Source: Ectopseudomonas guguanensis | GTDB taxonomy: Bacteria > Pseudomonadota > Gammaproteobacteria > Pseudomonadales > Pseudomonadaceae | DNA: 64,000 nucleotides | Direction of reading: 5' to 3' | Assembly: GCF_900104265.1 (NCBI RefSeq) | Contig: NZ_FNJJ01000011.1 | Coordinates: forward strand, 62,001-126,000 | Shown here: piece after piece, positions 17,991 to 26,161 of the stretch | Numbering within the stretch: position 1 is the first letter of the stretch | Layout: the number at the start of each line of letters is the position of its first letter | Notes under the pieces: model-generated | The model's input: only the letters and a program-made list of their open reading frames with translations | What the model was told of the DNA's origin: nothing | The model's database searches: none | Program-made: the position numbers and the translations under genes

Positions 17991-18776
17991 TCAGAGGTTC
18001 TGCGTCACGAAGGACAGCATCTGATCGGCGGTGGAAATCACCTTGGAGTTCATTTCGTAGGCGCGCTGGGTGGTGATCATGTTCACCAGCTCTTCCACCA
18101 CGCTGACGTTGGAGTTCTCCAGAGTGTTCTGCAGGGTGGTGCCGAGGCCATTGAGGCCCGGGTTGCCCACCTGCGGCGCACCACTGGAGCCGGTTTCGAG
18201 GAACAGGTTGTTGCCGATGGCTTCCAGACCGGCCGGGTTGACGAAATCGGCCAGCTGGATGTTGCCGATGATCTGCGGCTGCGGGTTGCCGGCGGTGGTC
18301 ACCGAGACGGTACCGTCCTCGCCGACGGTGAAGGTGCGCACCTCGTTCGGCAGCACGATCGCAGGCTCCAGGGCGAAGCCCTGCGAGGTGACGATCTGGC
18401 CATCGGAATTGAGGTGGAAGCTGCCGTCGCGGGTGTAGGAAACGGTGCCGTCAGGCTGCAGGATCTGGAAGAAACCACGACCATTGACCGCCATGTCCAG
18501 CGGCTGCTCGGTGGTCTGCAGGCTGCCGGCGGTGAATATCTTCTGCGTGCCGACCACGCGCACACCGGTACCCAGCTGCAGGCCGGACGGCAGTTCGCTG
18601 TCCTGGCTGGACTGGCCACCCGGCTGACGACGGATCTGGTACAGCAGGTCCTCGAACTCGGCGCGATCACGCTTGAAGCCGGTGGTCGCGACGTTGGCCA
18701 GGTTGTTGGAAATGGTGGTCAGGTTCATGTCCTGGGCGGACAGACCGGTCTTGCTGACCCACAGTGCCGGAAGCAT
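17991..18776 (-). CDS. flgG: flagellar distal rod protein
   Basis: 261 residues, standard length. The start MLPALWVSKTGLSAQDMNL and the NNLANVATTGFKRDRAEFEDLLYQ segment are signature FlgG, including the distal-rod-specific stretch after the ANV motif. The C-terminus EELVNMITTQRAYEMNSKVISTADQML is the conserved polymerisation helix. It builds the distal rod above FlgF. Gaps are 34 bp to flgH and 46 bp from flgF. Confidence 0.98.
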   Translation of the reverse strand: MLPALWVSKTGLSAQDMNLTTISNNLANVATTGFKRDRAEFEDLLYQIRRQPGGQSSQDSELPSGLQLGTGVRVVGTQKIFTAGSLQTTEQPLDMAVNGRGFFQILQPDGTVSYTRDGSFHLNSDGQIVTSQGFALEPAIVLPNEVRTFTVGEDGTVSVTTAGNPQPQIIGNIQLADFVNPAGLEAIGNNLFLETGSSGAPQVGNPGLNGLGTTLQNTLENSNVSVVEELVNMITTQRAYEMNSKVISTADQMLSFVTQNL

Positions 18777-18822
18777 ATCGTTTCTCCTCGGGTGCCGGTT
18801 TTACGGCGCCGCGTGCTGGTAA

Positions 18823-19563
18823 TTAGCTAATCTGCAAAACCCGCGCCATGGCCGACGAGTTGTCCTCGGCGGTGCGCATCATCTTCACCGACAGTTCGAA
18901 CTGGCGGGACAGGGACAGGATCGCGGTCATCTCTTCGACGGCATTGACGTTGCTCGCCTCGAGGAAGCCCGAGGTCACCTGCACAGTGGCATCGGCCTCC
19001 ACCTCGGCCTGACCCTTGACGCGGATCAGGCCGTCGCTGCCCTTCTCCAGGCTCCTGGGATCGGGGTTGACCAGCTTGATGCGATCGACCTCGGCCAGCA
19101 CGTTGGGATTTTCGCCAAGGGCACGGATGCTGATGGTGCCGTCCTGACCGATCTCCACCTTCTGCTCCGGCGGCACGGCGATCGGCCCGGCGTTGCCCAT
19201 CACCGGCAAACCGTTGCCGGTGCGCAGCACCCCGAGCGCATCGATATTCAGGCTGGCCGTACGCACATAGGCCTCGCTGCCATCAGGCGCCTGCACGGCG
19301 ATCCAGCCCTTGCCGCCAACGGCGACATCGAGGTCGCGACCGGTTTCCTGCAGCGAGCCAGGACGAAAATCGGTGGCCGGTCGCTCGCTCATGGCGAACA
19401 CGCGTGCCGGATAGGTTTCGCCGAACAGCGGCATGGAACGCGCCTGTTCGAAATCACGACGAAAACCCGAGGTGGAAACGTTCGCCAGGTTGTTGGCGTG
19501 GGCGCGCAGACCCAGGGTGTTGTTCTGCGCTCCGGTCATGGCGACGTACAGCATCTTGTCCAT
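18823..19563 (-). CDS. flgF: flagellar proximal rod protein
   Basis: 246 residues from the ATG at 19563 (MDKMLYVAMTGAQNNTLGLR), the canonical FlgF start; a 14-residue extension would run back toward the promoter. ANNLANVSTSGFRRDFEQAR and the C-terminal ASNVNAVEEMTAILSLSRQFELSVKMMRTA helix mark the rod family. It is the first gene of flgFGHIJKL, 50 bp downstream of a sigma-54 promoter (19613-19628). Confidence 0.97.
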   Translation of the reverse strand: MDKMLYVAMTGAQNNTLGLRAHANNLANVSTSGFRRDFEQARSMPLFGETYPARVFAMSERPATDFRPGSLQETGRDLDVAVGGKGWIAVQAPDGSEAYVRTASLNIDALGVLRTGNGLPVMGNAGPIAVPPEQKVEIGQDGTISIRALGENPNVLAEVDRIKLVNPDPRSLEKGSDGLIRVKGQAEVEADATVQVTSGFLEASNVNAVEEMTAILSLSRQFELSVKMMRTAEDNSSAMARVLQIS

Positions 19564-19612
19564 GGTGATTCTCCGAGTGGGCGACGTGCCCTTGGCTCTT
19601 TGCATGCTCTAC

Positions 19613-19628
19613 AGCAAGCGCCGTGCCA
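19613..19628 (-). promoter_or_regulatory. sigma-54 (RpoN) promoter of flgFGHIJKL
   Basis: Minus strand TGGCACGGCGCTTGCT: the -24 GG and -12 GC elements match the consensus TGGCACG-N4-TTGCW perfectly, 50 bp before the flgF ATG. Middle flagellar operons of Pseudomonas are driven by RpoN with FleQ or FleR. Confidence 0.92.
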
Positions 19629-19733
19629 GACTCGAAAATCAATCACAAGATGTTGATTTGAAAGAAATTTATTGAGTATTGAGAAACAGAGAAGGCTGCC
19701 GGCGGCGAGGTTTTGCCGGCCTTGGAACGGCAA

Positions 19734-19756
19734 AGCGGCAAGCCAGGCTTGCCGCT
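19734..19756 (-). terminator. terminator-like hairpin after flgE
   Basis: Perfect 10-bp stem AGCGGCAAGC / GCTTGCCGCT with a 3-base loop, 20 bp past the flgE stop. On the minus strand it is followed by TTTGCCGTT, a short T run. It separates the flgBCDE transcript from the flgF promoter. Confidence 0.7.
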
Positions 19757-19775
19757 TCAGCCGAGCCCGACCTCA

Positions 19776-21092
19776 TCAACGCAGGTTGATGATGGTCTGG
19801 GTGATGGCGCTTTCGGTTTCGATGGTCTTGGCGTTGGCCTGGTAGTTGCGCTGGGCCACGATCAGGTTCACCAGCTGGTCGGACAGCTCGACGTTGGAGT
19901 CTTCCAGCGCCCCGGATTGCAGAGCCCCCAGGGTACCGGCACGCGGCGTACCGACCACCGGCTCGCCGGACTGGAAGGACTGCACCCAGGCAGTCTTGCC
20001 TACCGGCGTGAGGCCCTGCACGTTGGCGAAGTTGGCCAGTACCACCTGGCCCTGCACCTTGGACTGGCCGTTGGTGTAGCGCGCGAAGATCACCCCGGTG
20101 TCGTCGATTTCCAGACCCGCCAGCTGGCCGGTGGTATAGCCATCCTGGCTGACCCGGTTGACCGCGAACGAGCTGGCGAACTGGGTGGACTGGCGCACAT
20201 CGATGGTGATCCCGGCCGCATTGGCAGTGGCCCCGTTCGGGCTCCATACCGGGGGCACCGAGTTGTCCGGCGCAGCCGGCACCCAGGTGCTCAGGCTGAT
20301 GGTGCCGTCGGCCGCCACGGTGAAGCCGGTGGGCGTGGAGCCGACCAACGCCGGTATGTCCAGCTGGCCGGCAGTGGTGAACTGCAGATTGACGCTCGAG
20401 GGAGTGGTCAGCGTCGGATCGTCCGGGTTGCGCCCGTCGATCAGCACGTTCATGGTCCAGTTGTTGGGCCCGGTCTTGACGAAGTACTGGGTGAACACGT
20501 GGGAGTTGCCCTGCGTGTCATAGATGTTGGTCGATGTCGACGAATTGTAGGAGGTCGGATCGGTCGGATCGAAGGGTACGGTGGTCGGTACCACGTTGTT
20601 GGAGTTGAGGTTGAAGGTCTGGGCCAGGTTGGCGGTGGCACGCGGCTCCTGGTTCGACGTCTGGATACGCAGGTCGCTGACCACACCGTTCTGCAGGTTG
20701 CCATTGGCGTCGACCGTATAGCCCTGCAGGCGATAGCCGAAGTTGTTGACCATGAAACCGTCGCGGTCCGTACCGAAGTAGCCGGCGCGGGTGTAGCTGA
20801 TCTCGCCGTTGTTGCTGGTGACGAAGAAGCCGTTGCCGTTGATCGCCAGGTCCAGCGCGTTCTGCGTGTAGTTGATGTTGCCCTGGTTGAACAACTGCGA
20901 AATATCGCCCAGCAGCACACCACTGCCCTGCGGGTTGGAACCGGAACCGAGCACGGACGCGGCATAGACATCGGCGAACTCGGCGCGCGACTGTTTGAAA
21001 CCCGCAGTACCGGCGTTGGCGATGTTGTTGCCGGTGACGTTGAGGTCCTTGGTCGCGGCGCGCAGACCACTCAGACCAATATTGAACGACAT
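19776..21092 (-). CDS. flgE: flagellar hook protein
   Basis: 438 residues from the ATG at 21092 (MSFNIGLSGLRAATKDLNVT), the canonical hook start. NNIANAGTAGFKQSRAEFADVYA and the C-terminal EDSNVELSDQLVNLIVAQRNYQANAKTIET helix form the conserved core. The middle (about 150-360) is Thr/Asn/Pro-rich surface domain. It polymerises into the hook under the FlgD cap. Last gene of flgBCDE, 36 bp after flgD, followed by a terminator hairpin. Confidence 0.97.
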   Translation of the reverse strand: MSFNIGLSGLRAATKDLNVTGNNIANAGTAGFKQSRAEFADVYAASVLGSGSNPQGSGVLLGDISQLFNQGNINYTQNALDLAINGNGFFVTSNNGEISYTRAGYFGTDRDGFMVNNFGYRLQGYTVDANGNLQNGVVSDLRIQTSNQEPRATANLAQTFNLNSNNVVPTTVPFDPTDPTSYNSSTSTNIYDTQGNSHVFTQYFVKTGPNNWTMNVLIDGRNPDDPTLTTPSSVNLQFTTAGQLDIPALVGSTPTGFTVAADGTISLSTWVPAAPDNSVPPVWSPNGATANAAGITIDVRQSTQFASSFAVNRVSQDGYTTGQLAGLEIDDTGVIFARYTNGQSKVQGQVVLANFANVQGLTPVGKTAWVQSFQSGEPVVGTPRAGTLGALQSGALEDSNVELSDQLVNLIVAQRNYQANAKTIETESAITQTIINLR

Positions 21093-21128
21093 GGAGAACT
21101 CCTTTGCCGGAACTGCCGGCGGCAATAG

Positions 21129-21794
21129 TTATTGGCCGATGACTTGCACTTGCGAAAGCGGAACGCTGCCCAGCCCTGCCAGGTTGAGCATCAACTCGCT
21201 GCCACCCAAGGTGACGCTGTCGACGTTGGCCGGCAGCATTGTGTACAGACCTTTGGTCTCGGTACCGTAGGAGGCCTGGGCCTCGAACTTGTAGGTGCCT
21301 GGCGGCATCAGGTTGCCGCTGGAGTCCTTGCCATCCCAGATGAAGCTGACGTTGCCGGCAGCCTGTTCACCCAGGTTGATGCGCGACACCACCGCGCCGG
21401 CACTGTCATAGACGTTCACATAGACGTTGCTGCTGCTCACCGGCAGCACGGCGCTGGCCCTGAAGCTCTGGCTGGTGTCGACCACCGCCTTCTCGGTCGG
21501 CACGATCACCTTGCGACCAACCAGCGAAGAAGCCTGCAACGCCTGCGACGACTGATAGGACGAGAGCATCGACTCCATGCTCTTGTTGAGCTTCTCGATG
21601 CCCTCGACCTGACTGAACTGCGCCAGCTGGGCGATGAACTCGCCGTTGCCCTGGGGCTCCAGCGGGTTCTGGTTGTTCAACTGCGCCACCAGCAGGTTGA
21701 GGAACTCGTTCTTGCCGAGGTCCTTGTTCTGCCGGGTGTTCTGTTTTATCTCGTACTGGTCGAGTACCGAACTCGCGCCGCTTACTGTGCTCAT
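21129..21794 (-). CDS. flgD: flagellar hook capping protein
   Basis: 221 residues. The N-terminal FlgD signature NEFLNLLVAQLNNQNPLEPQGNGEFIAQLAQFS is present, followed by SLVGRKV and a C-terminal beta domain with FIWDGKDSSGNLMPPGTYKF (FlgD Ig-like fold). FlgD is the scaffold on which FlgE assembles and it does not stay in the finished flagellum. It sits 19 bp after flgC and 36 bp before flgE. Confidence 0.97.
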   Translation of the reverse strand: MSTVSGASSVLDQYEIKQNTRQNKDLGKNEFLNLLVAQLNNQNPLEPQGNGEFIAQLAQFSQVEGIEKLNKSMESMLSSYQSSQALQASSLVGRKVIVPTEKAVVDTSQSFRASAVLPVSSSNVYVNVYDSAGAVVSRINLGEQAAGNVSFIWDGKDSSGNLMPPGTYKFEAQASYGTETKGLYTMLPANVDSVTLGGSELMLNLAGLGSVPLSQVQVIGQ

Positions 21795-21813
21795 CCCTAG
21801 TCTCCTCGCTACC

Positions 21814-22257
21814 TTACTGACCCAGGGTCAGCACGCGCTGCAGCATCTGTTTGGCGGTGTTCATCATTTCCACGTTGGTCTGGAAGGCACGACTGGCAGA
21901 GATCATGTCGGCCATTTCCTCGACCACGTTGACGTTCGGGTAGTAGACGTAACCATCGGCGTTGGCCATCGGATGGTCCGGCTCGTAGCGCGGCATCAGA
22001 CTGCTCTGATCCTCGATCACGCCCAGCACCTGAACGCCACGGCCGGCTTCGTCCTGCTCGGCGAACAGCGAACCGCGGTCACTGCCCTGCGCCTGCTGGA
22101 ACACGGTGGCGAACACCGGGTGGCGCGCGCGGTAGGTCTGATCCAGGCTCGAGGACACGGTCTCGGCGTTGGCGATGTTGCTGGAAATGGTGTTCAGGCG
22201 AGTGCTCTGGGCGCTCATGCCGGTTCCGGCGATGTTGAAGACACTGGCAAGGGACAT
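21814..22257 (-). CDS. flgC: flagellar proximal rod protein
   Basis: 147 residues, standard FlgC length. MSLASVFNIAGTGMSAQSTR and NTISSNIANAETVSSS are conserved, as is YYPNVNVVEEMADMISASRAFQTNVEMMNTAK at the C-terminus. It forms part of the proximal rod with FlgB and FlgF. It follows flgB by 11 bp. Confidence 0.97.
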   Translation of the reverse strand: MSLASVFNIAGTGMSAQSTRLNTISSNIANAETVSSSLDQTYRARHPVFATVFQQAQGSDRGSLFAEQDEAGRGVQVLGVIEDQSSLMPRYEPDHPMANADGYVYYPNVNVVEEMADMISASRAFQTNVEMMNTAKQMLQRVLTLGQ

Positions 22258-22268
22258 GGTCGCGCTCC

Positions 22269-22676
22269 TTATTCGCCGCGCAGGGCGTTGGTCAGCCCTT
22301 TGAACTTGCTGTTGAGGAAGGTGAAGCTGGCCTGGAACTGCACGGCGTTCTCTGCGTAGTTCGACTGCTCGATCTGCAGGTCGACGGTGTTCTGATCCAG
22401 CGAGGCATGGAACGGCGTACGATACGGCAGCTCGGCTTCGCCGCTCTTGACGCCCTCCGCCGGGATATGGCGGCTGTCGGTACGGTTCAGAGAAACACCG
22501 CCACGCTGCATCCGATTGTTCTGCTCGGCCAGCACGCTGGCGAAATCCAGATCGCGCGCCTTGTAGTTCGGGGTGTCGGCGTTGGCGATATTGTTCGCCA
22601 GCACCTCGGCGCGCTGAGCGCGAAAGCCGAGGGCCTGCTCATGGATGCCGAGTGCCTTGCCGAAGTTGATGCTCAT
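22269..22676 (-). CDS. flgB: flagellar proximal rod protein
   Basis: 135 residues from the ATG at 22676 (MSINFGKALGIHEQALGFRA); another ATG is 9 bp upstream. VLANNIANADTPNYKARDLDF is the FlgB signature. First gene of flgBCDE, about 50 bp downstream of a sigma-54 promoter. FlgB is the most basal rod subunit, joining the MS ring via FliE. Confidence 0.97.
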   Translation of the reverse strand: MSINFGKALGIHEQALGFRAQRAEVLANNIANADTPNYKARDLDFASVLAEQNNRMQRGGVSLNRTDSRHIPAEGVKSGEAELPYRTPFHASLDQNTVDLQIEQSNYAENAVQFQASFTFLNSKFKGLTNALRGE

Positions 22677-22727
22677 GTTCTGCAACCTTTGCCGCTTGGG
22701 CTGTCTGGTCTTTCCTGCCAGACATTC

Positions 22728-22743
22728 AGCAAAGGCTGTGCCA
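22728..22743 (-). promoter_or_regulatory. sigma-54 (RpoN) promoter of flgBCDE
   Basis: Minus strand TGGCACAGCCTTTGCT: GG at -24 and GC at -12 with correct spacing, 51 bp before the flgB ATG and preceded by an AT-rich tract (22744-22790). Confidence 0.9.
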
Positions 22744-22866
22744 ATTTAATTTATTCTTTATTTTCAACGAGTTACGAATAAATCAATTGCCAACCGAGCG
22801 GCAAGCGGCAAGCGCTTTCCGCTTTTCCCCCACGAGCGGCAACGCCACTTTGCCGCCTTGCCGCCC

Positions 22867-22929
22867 GTAGGGTGCGCCGCGCGCACCAGCGGAAATCGCA
22901 TAACCATTGGTGCGCACGGCACACCCTAC
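22867..22929. repeat. dispersed inverted repeat, GTAGGGTGCGCC type
   Basis: Two 22-base arms, 22867-22888 and 22908-22929, are inverted copies with about 20 of 22 positions matching (GTAGGGTGCGCCGCGCGCAC against its complement). The spacer is 19 bp. A single related arm lies at 30592-30612. Repeats of this look are scattered between genes in many gammaproteobacteria; their role is unknown. Confidence 0.75.
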
Positions 22930-22940
22930 CCGGCGCAACG

Positions 22941-22972
22941 CAAACGAAAACGGGAGGCCCTGAGGCCTCCCG
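22941..22972 (-). terminator. intrinsic terminator of cheV-cheR
   Basis: Perfect 9-bp stem CGGGAGGCC / GGCCTCCCG with loop TCAG, followed on the minus strand by TTTTCGTTT. It lies 27 bp past the cheR stop. Confidence 0.92.
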
Positions 22973-22998
22973 CTTGTCACCGATCATGGTACGTGCCG

Positions 22999-23847
22999 CT
23001 ATTTCGCCTTGTAGATGATCCCCGGGCTGCACTGCACCATCTGGTACTTCTCCGGCAGGCCGTTGAGCGCCTCGGAAGCACCCAGGAACAGATAGCCACC
23101 CGGCTTGAGCGTGGCGTGGATGCGCGTGAGGATGTCCTTCTTCACCTCGGCAGAGAAATAGATCAGCACGTTGCGGCAGAACACGATGTCGAACTTGCCC
23201 AGGGCTGCATAGCTGTCGAGCAGGTTGAGCGGACGGAACTCCACACGGCTCTTGATCGGCGCCTTGACCTGCCAGCGCCCCGGCCCCCTGGGGTCGAAAT
23301 AGCGCTGCAGACGCTCCTGCGACAGACCGCGCCCCATGGCCAGGCTGTCGTACTCGCCGGACTTGCAGTTGGCCAGCATCGAAGGCGACAGGTCGGTGGC
23401 CACGATCTGCACACCGGCCTTGAGCTGGCCGAGGTTGGTGCGCTCGAACTCGTCGATGGACATCGACAGCGAGTACGGCTCCTGCCCGGACGAGCAGGCT
23501 GCCGACCAGATGCGCAGGCGCTGGGACGGATAAGCCTTGATCAGCTCCGGCAGCACCCGATTCTTGAGCACCTCGAAGGGATAGGTGTCACGAAACCACA
23601 GGGTTTCGTTGGTAGTCATGGCATCCACCACCTGCTCGCGCAGGCCGCCACGCGGCTGGCTTTGCATGCGCTGCACCAGCTCGCCCAGGGTCTTGATGCC
23701 GTTCTGTTCCATCAGCTTGTTCAGACGGCTGGAGACCAGATACTGCTTGTTGCTGCCAAGCAGAATACCGCAGGCCTTTTCCAGGAAAGTCCGGAACTGC
23801 TCGAAATCCAAATTACCTGAAGACACTAGTGCCGCCTCTCCAACCAT
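22999..23847 (-). CDS. cheR: chemotaxis protein methyltransferase
   Basis: 282 residues. The N-terminal helical CheR domain (FRTFLEKACGILLGSNKQYLV) is followed by the SAM-binding domain: RIWSAACSSGQEPYSLSM, IVATDLSPSML, FDIVFCRNVLIYF and GGYLFLGASEAL. CheR methylates glutamates on chemoreceptors using S-adenosylmethionine. It is 23 bp downstream of cheV, and the order cheR-cheV-flgA-flgM-flgN-PilZ gene matches P. aeruginosa cheR1. Confidence 0.96.
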   Translation of the reverse strand: MVGEAALVSSGNLDFEQFRTFLEKACGILLGSNKQYLVSSRLNKLMEQNGIKTLGELVQRMQSQPRGGLREQVVDAMTTNETLWFRDTYPFEVLKNRVLPELIKAYPSQRLRIWSAACSSGQEPYSLSMSIDEFERTNLGQLKAGVQIVATDLSPSMLANCKSGEYDSLAMGRGLSQERLQRYFDPRGPGRWQVKAPIKSRVEFRPLNLLDSYAALGKFDIVFCRNVLIYFSAEVKKDILTRIHATLKPGGYLFLGASEALNGLPEKYQMVQCSPGIIYKAK

Positions 23848-23870
23848 AACGTTTACCGAAGGACGTTCCC

Positions 23871-24803
23871 TCAGCCCCCATCCGATACACGAATGCGATC
23901 GACCACGCGCGCCGCCAGGTCATCTGGCTTGAACTTGGCAAGGAAGTCATCGGCACCGACCTTCTTCACCATCGCCTGGTTGAACACACCGGAGAGCGAA
24001 GTATGCAGGAGTATGTGCAGCTTCTGCATGCGTGGATCGTTACGTATCTCCGTTGTCAGGGTGTACCCGTCCATTTCCGGCATCTCGATGTCGGAAATCA
24101 GCATGAGCAATTCCCTGTCGGGATGGCGACCTTCGTCCGCCATCTTCTTCAGATAATTGAGCGCCTCGCGCCCGTCGTTCAGGGCGGTCACCTCCACACC
24201 CACCGTCTGCAGGCAGCGCGACACCTGCTTGCGCGCCACCGAGGAGTCATCGACGATCAGCACGTGCTTGGTCACCGCCTGACTCTGGACCTGATCATCG
24301 ATCACACCCGCGGAGATCACTTCGGAGGTGGGCGCCACCTCGGCGAGAATCTTCTCCACGTCGATGATTTCGACCAGCTGCTGGTCGAGCCGCGTGACGG
24401 CGGTCAGGTAATGATCGCGCCCGGTCCCCTTGGGTGGCGGATGGATCTCTTCCCAGTTCATGTTGACGATGCGCTCCACCGAACGCACCAGAAAGCCCTG
24501 AACCTTGGTGTTGTATTCGGTGATGATGACGAAGCTGGTCTTGATGTCTTCCAGCGGCGCACGCCCGGTGGCGATGGACAGATCCAGAATCGGAATGGTG
24601 CCCCCGCGAATGTTGGCCACGCCCCTTACCACCCGGCTGGATTTGGGCATGATGGTGAGATTGGGGCACTGCAGCACCTCCTTCACCTTGAATACGTTGA
24701 TGCCGTAAAGCTGTGGGCCTTCCAGGCGGAACAACAACAACTCCAAACGGTTCTGCCCCACCAGCTGCGTGCGCTGGTTAACCGAATCCATCAACCCGGC
24801 CAT
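23871..24803 (-). CDS. cheV: chemotaxis coupling protein with response-regulator domain
   Basis: 310 residues from the ATG at 24803 (MAGLMDSVNQRTQLVGQNRL). Residues about 15-160 are a CheW domain (LLFRLEGPQLYGINVFKVKEVL, RGVANIRGGTIPILDL). Residues about 180-305 are a receiver domain: VLIVDDSSVARKQ with the acidic pair, LLMLISDIEMPEMDGYTL with the phosphoryl Asp, and a late Lys in FLAKFKPDDLA. CheV couples receptors to CheA and may act as a phosphate-tuned adaptor. It forms an operon with cheR and is divergent from flgA. Confidence 0.95.
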   Translation of the reverse strand: MAGLMDSVNQRTQLVGQNRLELLLFRLEGPQLYGINVFKVKEVLQCPNLTIMPKSSRVVRGVANIRGGTIPILDLSIATGRAPLEDIKTSFVIITEYNTKVQGFLVRSVERIVNMNWEEIHPPPKGTGRDHYLTAVTRLDQQLVEIIDVEKILAEVAPTSEVISAGVIDDQVQSQAVTKHVLIVDDSSVARKQVSRCLQTVGVEVTALNDGREALNYLKKMADEGRHPDRELLMLISDIEMPEMDGYTLTTEIRNDPRMQKLHILLHTSLSGVFNQAMVKKVGADDFLAKFKPDDLAARVVDRIRVSDGG

Positions 24804-24854
24804 GCCCGGACTCCTTATCGTATGGGTAACGCCTACCCCTAGCAGCCTAGCAGG

Positions 24855-24870
24855 CGGCACGGGGCTTGCT
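24855..24870 (+). promoter_or_regulatory. probable sigma-54 promoter of flgA
   Basis: CGGCACGGGGCTTGCT has the -24 GG and -12 GC at the right spacing (first base C instead of T). The inferred start site is almost at the ATG used for flgA (24882), leaving essentially no leader. Confidence 0.65.
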
Positions 24871-24881
24871 TTACATCGTTC

Positions 24882-25640
24882 ATGAAGCCTAGAACGTCAT
24901 CATTCCGTCAGCTACTGGCAAAGTGCCTTGCCCCTTTGCCCGTTTTACTCGCTTTGCCGTTGAGCGGCTACAGCAGTACGGCGGCGGCAACCTTCACCAG
25001 TACCGAACAACTTATCGGCGCCACCGAGGCCTTTCTTGAGCAGGCGACCACTGAATATCTACAGCGTAGCGAAATTCAGGGCCGCCATGAGATTCGCGTC
25101 AATCGTCTCGACCCACGGTTGCGTCTGCCGCTGTGCGACCAGGCGCTGAGCACCGCGCTGGAAAGCCCGGCGCAGCCACTGGGCCGCGTCACCACGCGCG
25201 TGCGGTGCGACGGCAGCACACCCTGGACGGTGTTCGTCCCGGCCGAAGTACGCCTGTATCGCCCGGTCGTCGTGCTGACTCGCCCTCTCAAACGCATGAG
25301 CGTGGTCAAGGCCACGGATCTGAGTATGGTGGAACGCGACGTAGGCCCATTGGGTCAAAACTTCCTGACGGACCCGTCGCAGGCCATTGGCAAGAAATTG
25401 ACGCGGCAACTGGGCGGCGATCAGGTTCTGGCGCCCAGCCACCTGCAGATCGCCGAGGTGATACGCCGTGGCGATCAGGTGGTCATCAGTGCTCGCGGCT
25501 CCACGGTCAATGTCCGCATGCCCGGTGAGGCCCTGACAGACGGGGCTCCGGGGGAACAGATCAACGTTCGCAACCTGCGCTCGCAGCGCGTGGTTCGAGC
25601 CCGTGTCGTCGGACCCGGCCAGGTGGAAGTGTCCATGTAG
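24882..25640 (+). CDS. flgA: flagellar P-ring assembly chaperone
   Basis: 252 residues. The N-terminus has a signal-peptide core (CLAPLPVLLALPLSGYSSTAAA), consistent with a periplasmic chaperone. The C-terminal part is the FlgA/SAF region: VVVLTRPLKRMSVVKATDL, GQNFLTDPSQAIGKKLTRQL, VIRRGDQVVISARGSTVNVRM and LRSQRVVRARVVGPGQVEV. FlgA delivers FlgI subunits for P-ring assembly. It is divergent from cheV behind a probable RpoN promoter; the close promoter-to-ATG distance leaves the start slightly uncertain. Confidence 0.94.
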   Translation: MKPRTSSFRQLLAKCLAPLPVLLALPLSGYSSTAAATFTSTEQLIGATEAFLEQATTEYLQRSEIQGRHEIRVNRLDPRLRLPLCDQALSTALESPAQPLGRVTTRVRCDGSTPWTVFVPAEVRLYRPVVVLTRPLKRMSVVKATDLSMVERDVGPLGQNFLTDPSQAIGKKLTRQLGGDQVLAPSHLQIAEVIRRGDQVVISARGSTVNVRMPGEALTDGAPGEQINVRNLRSQRVVRARVVGPGQVEVSM

Positions 25641-25708
25641 GCATGTTTCTTGTAGCGCAAAGGTCCGACGATTTCCTACACTGTTGAAAGACGCGATGAA
25701 ATTAGTCC

Positions 25709-25735
25709 TAAAGTTTTCCCGGCAGCGGCCGAAAA
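25709..25735 (+). promoter_or_regulatory. sigma-28 (FliA) promoter of flgM
   Basis: TAAAGTTT (25709-25716), an 11-base spacer, then GCCGAAAA (25728-25735): one mismatch to the flagellar consensus TAAAGTTT-N11-GCCGATAA. It sits 40 bp before flgM, as expected for autoregulation of the FliA/FlgM switch. Confidence 0.9.
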
Positions 25736-25775
25736 GCCTGGCAAGCGTCCACCATATCGTCCGAGGTTCTGCATC

Positions 25776-26111
25776 ATGGTCATCGACTTCAACCGGCTGA
25801 ACAATGCCAACACGCCCGCCAACGCGGGGCGTACTGGCGCGACTCAGGCCGGCAATCGCAATGAGTCGGCACAGCCGAACAAGGCGCCTGTCACCGGTAC
25901 CGATGAACAGACCAACGCCAAGAGTGGCGAACCCGTGCAACTGAGCCGTGAGGCACAACAGTTGCAGGCAATCGGCGACAAGCTGCGCGATCAGCCCATC
26001 GTCAACAAGGAGCGTGTGGCCCAGCTGAAACAGGCCATCGCCGACGGCAGCTACCAGGTCGACAGCAAGCGCGTCGCCCAGAAACTGCTCGACTTCGAAT
26101 CCCAGCGCTAG
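25776..26111 (+). CDS. flgM: anti-sigma-28 factor
   Basis: 111 residues. The N-terminal half is polar and probably disordered (Asn, Thr, Gln, Ala). The C-terminal half is the FliA-binding region: [20 protein letters not shown] and [28 protein letters not shown]. FlgM holds FliA inactive until it is exported through the completed hook-basal body. A FliA promoter sits just upstream and flgN 50 bp downstream. Confidence 0.95.
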   Translation: MVIDFNRLNNANTPANAGRTGATQAGNRNESAQPNKAPVTGTDEQTNAKSGEPVQLSREAQQLQAIGDKLRDQPIVNKERVAQLKQAIADGSYQVDSKRVAQKLLDFESQR

Positions 26112-26161
26112 TCCCAGGGCTGCGCTGGGGGTGTTGGACGCCCGACCCCCAAGAGCCCGCC

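Larger units (their letters stand above)
22686..22998. other. intergenic region between flgB and cheR
   Basis: About 310 bp without a gene. From flgB outward it holds the sigma-54 promoter (22728-22743), an AT-rich tract, a GC-rich stretch with repeated GCGGCAA words (about 22797-22862), a long imperfect inverted repeat (22867-22929) and the cheR terminator (22941-22972). Confidence 0.8.

Noticed and set aside
24804..24830. A FliA-type promoter for cheV (TACGATAA near 24812).
   Set aside because: The -10-like box has no acceptable -35 at the required spacing.
24804..24860. An N-terminal extension of cheV by 19 residues.
   Set aside because: It runs through the divergent promoter region; the ATG at 24803 gives the canonical CheV start.
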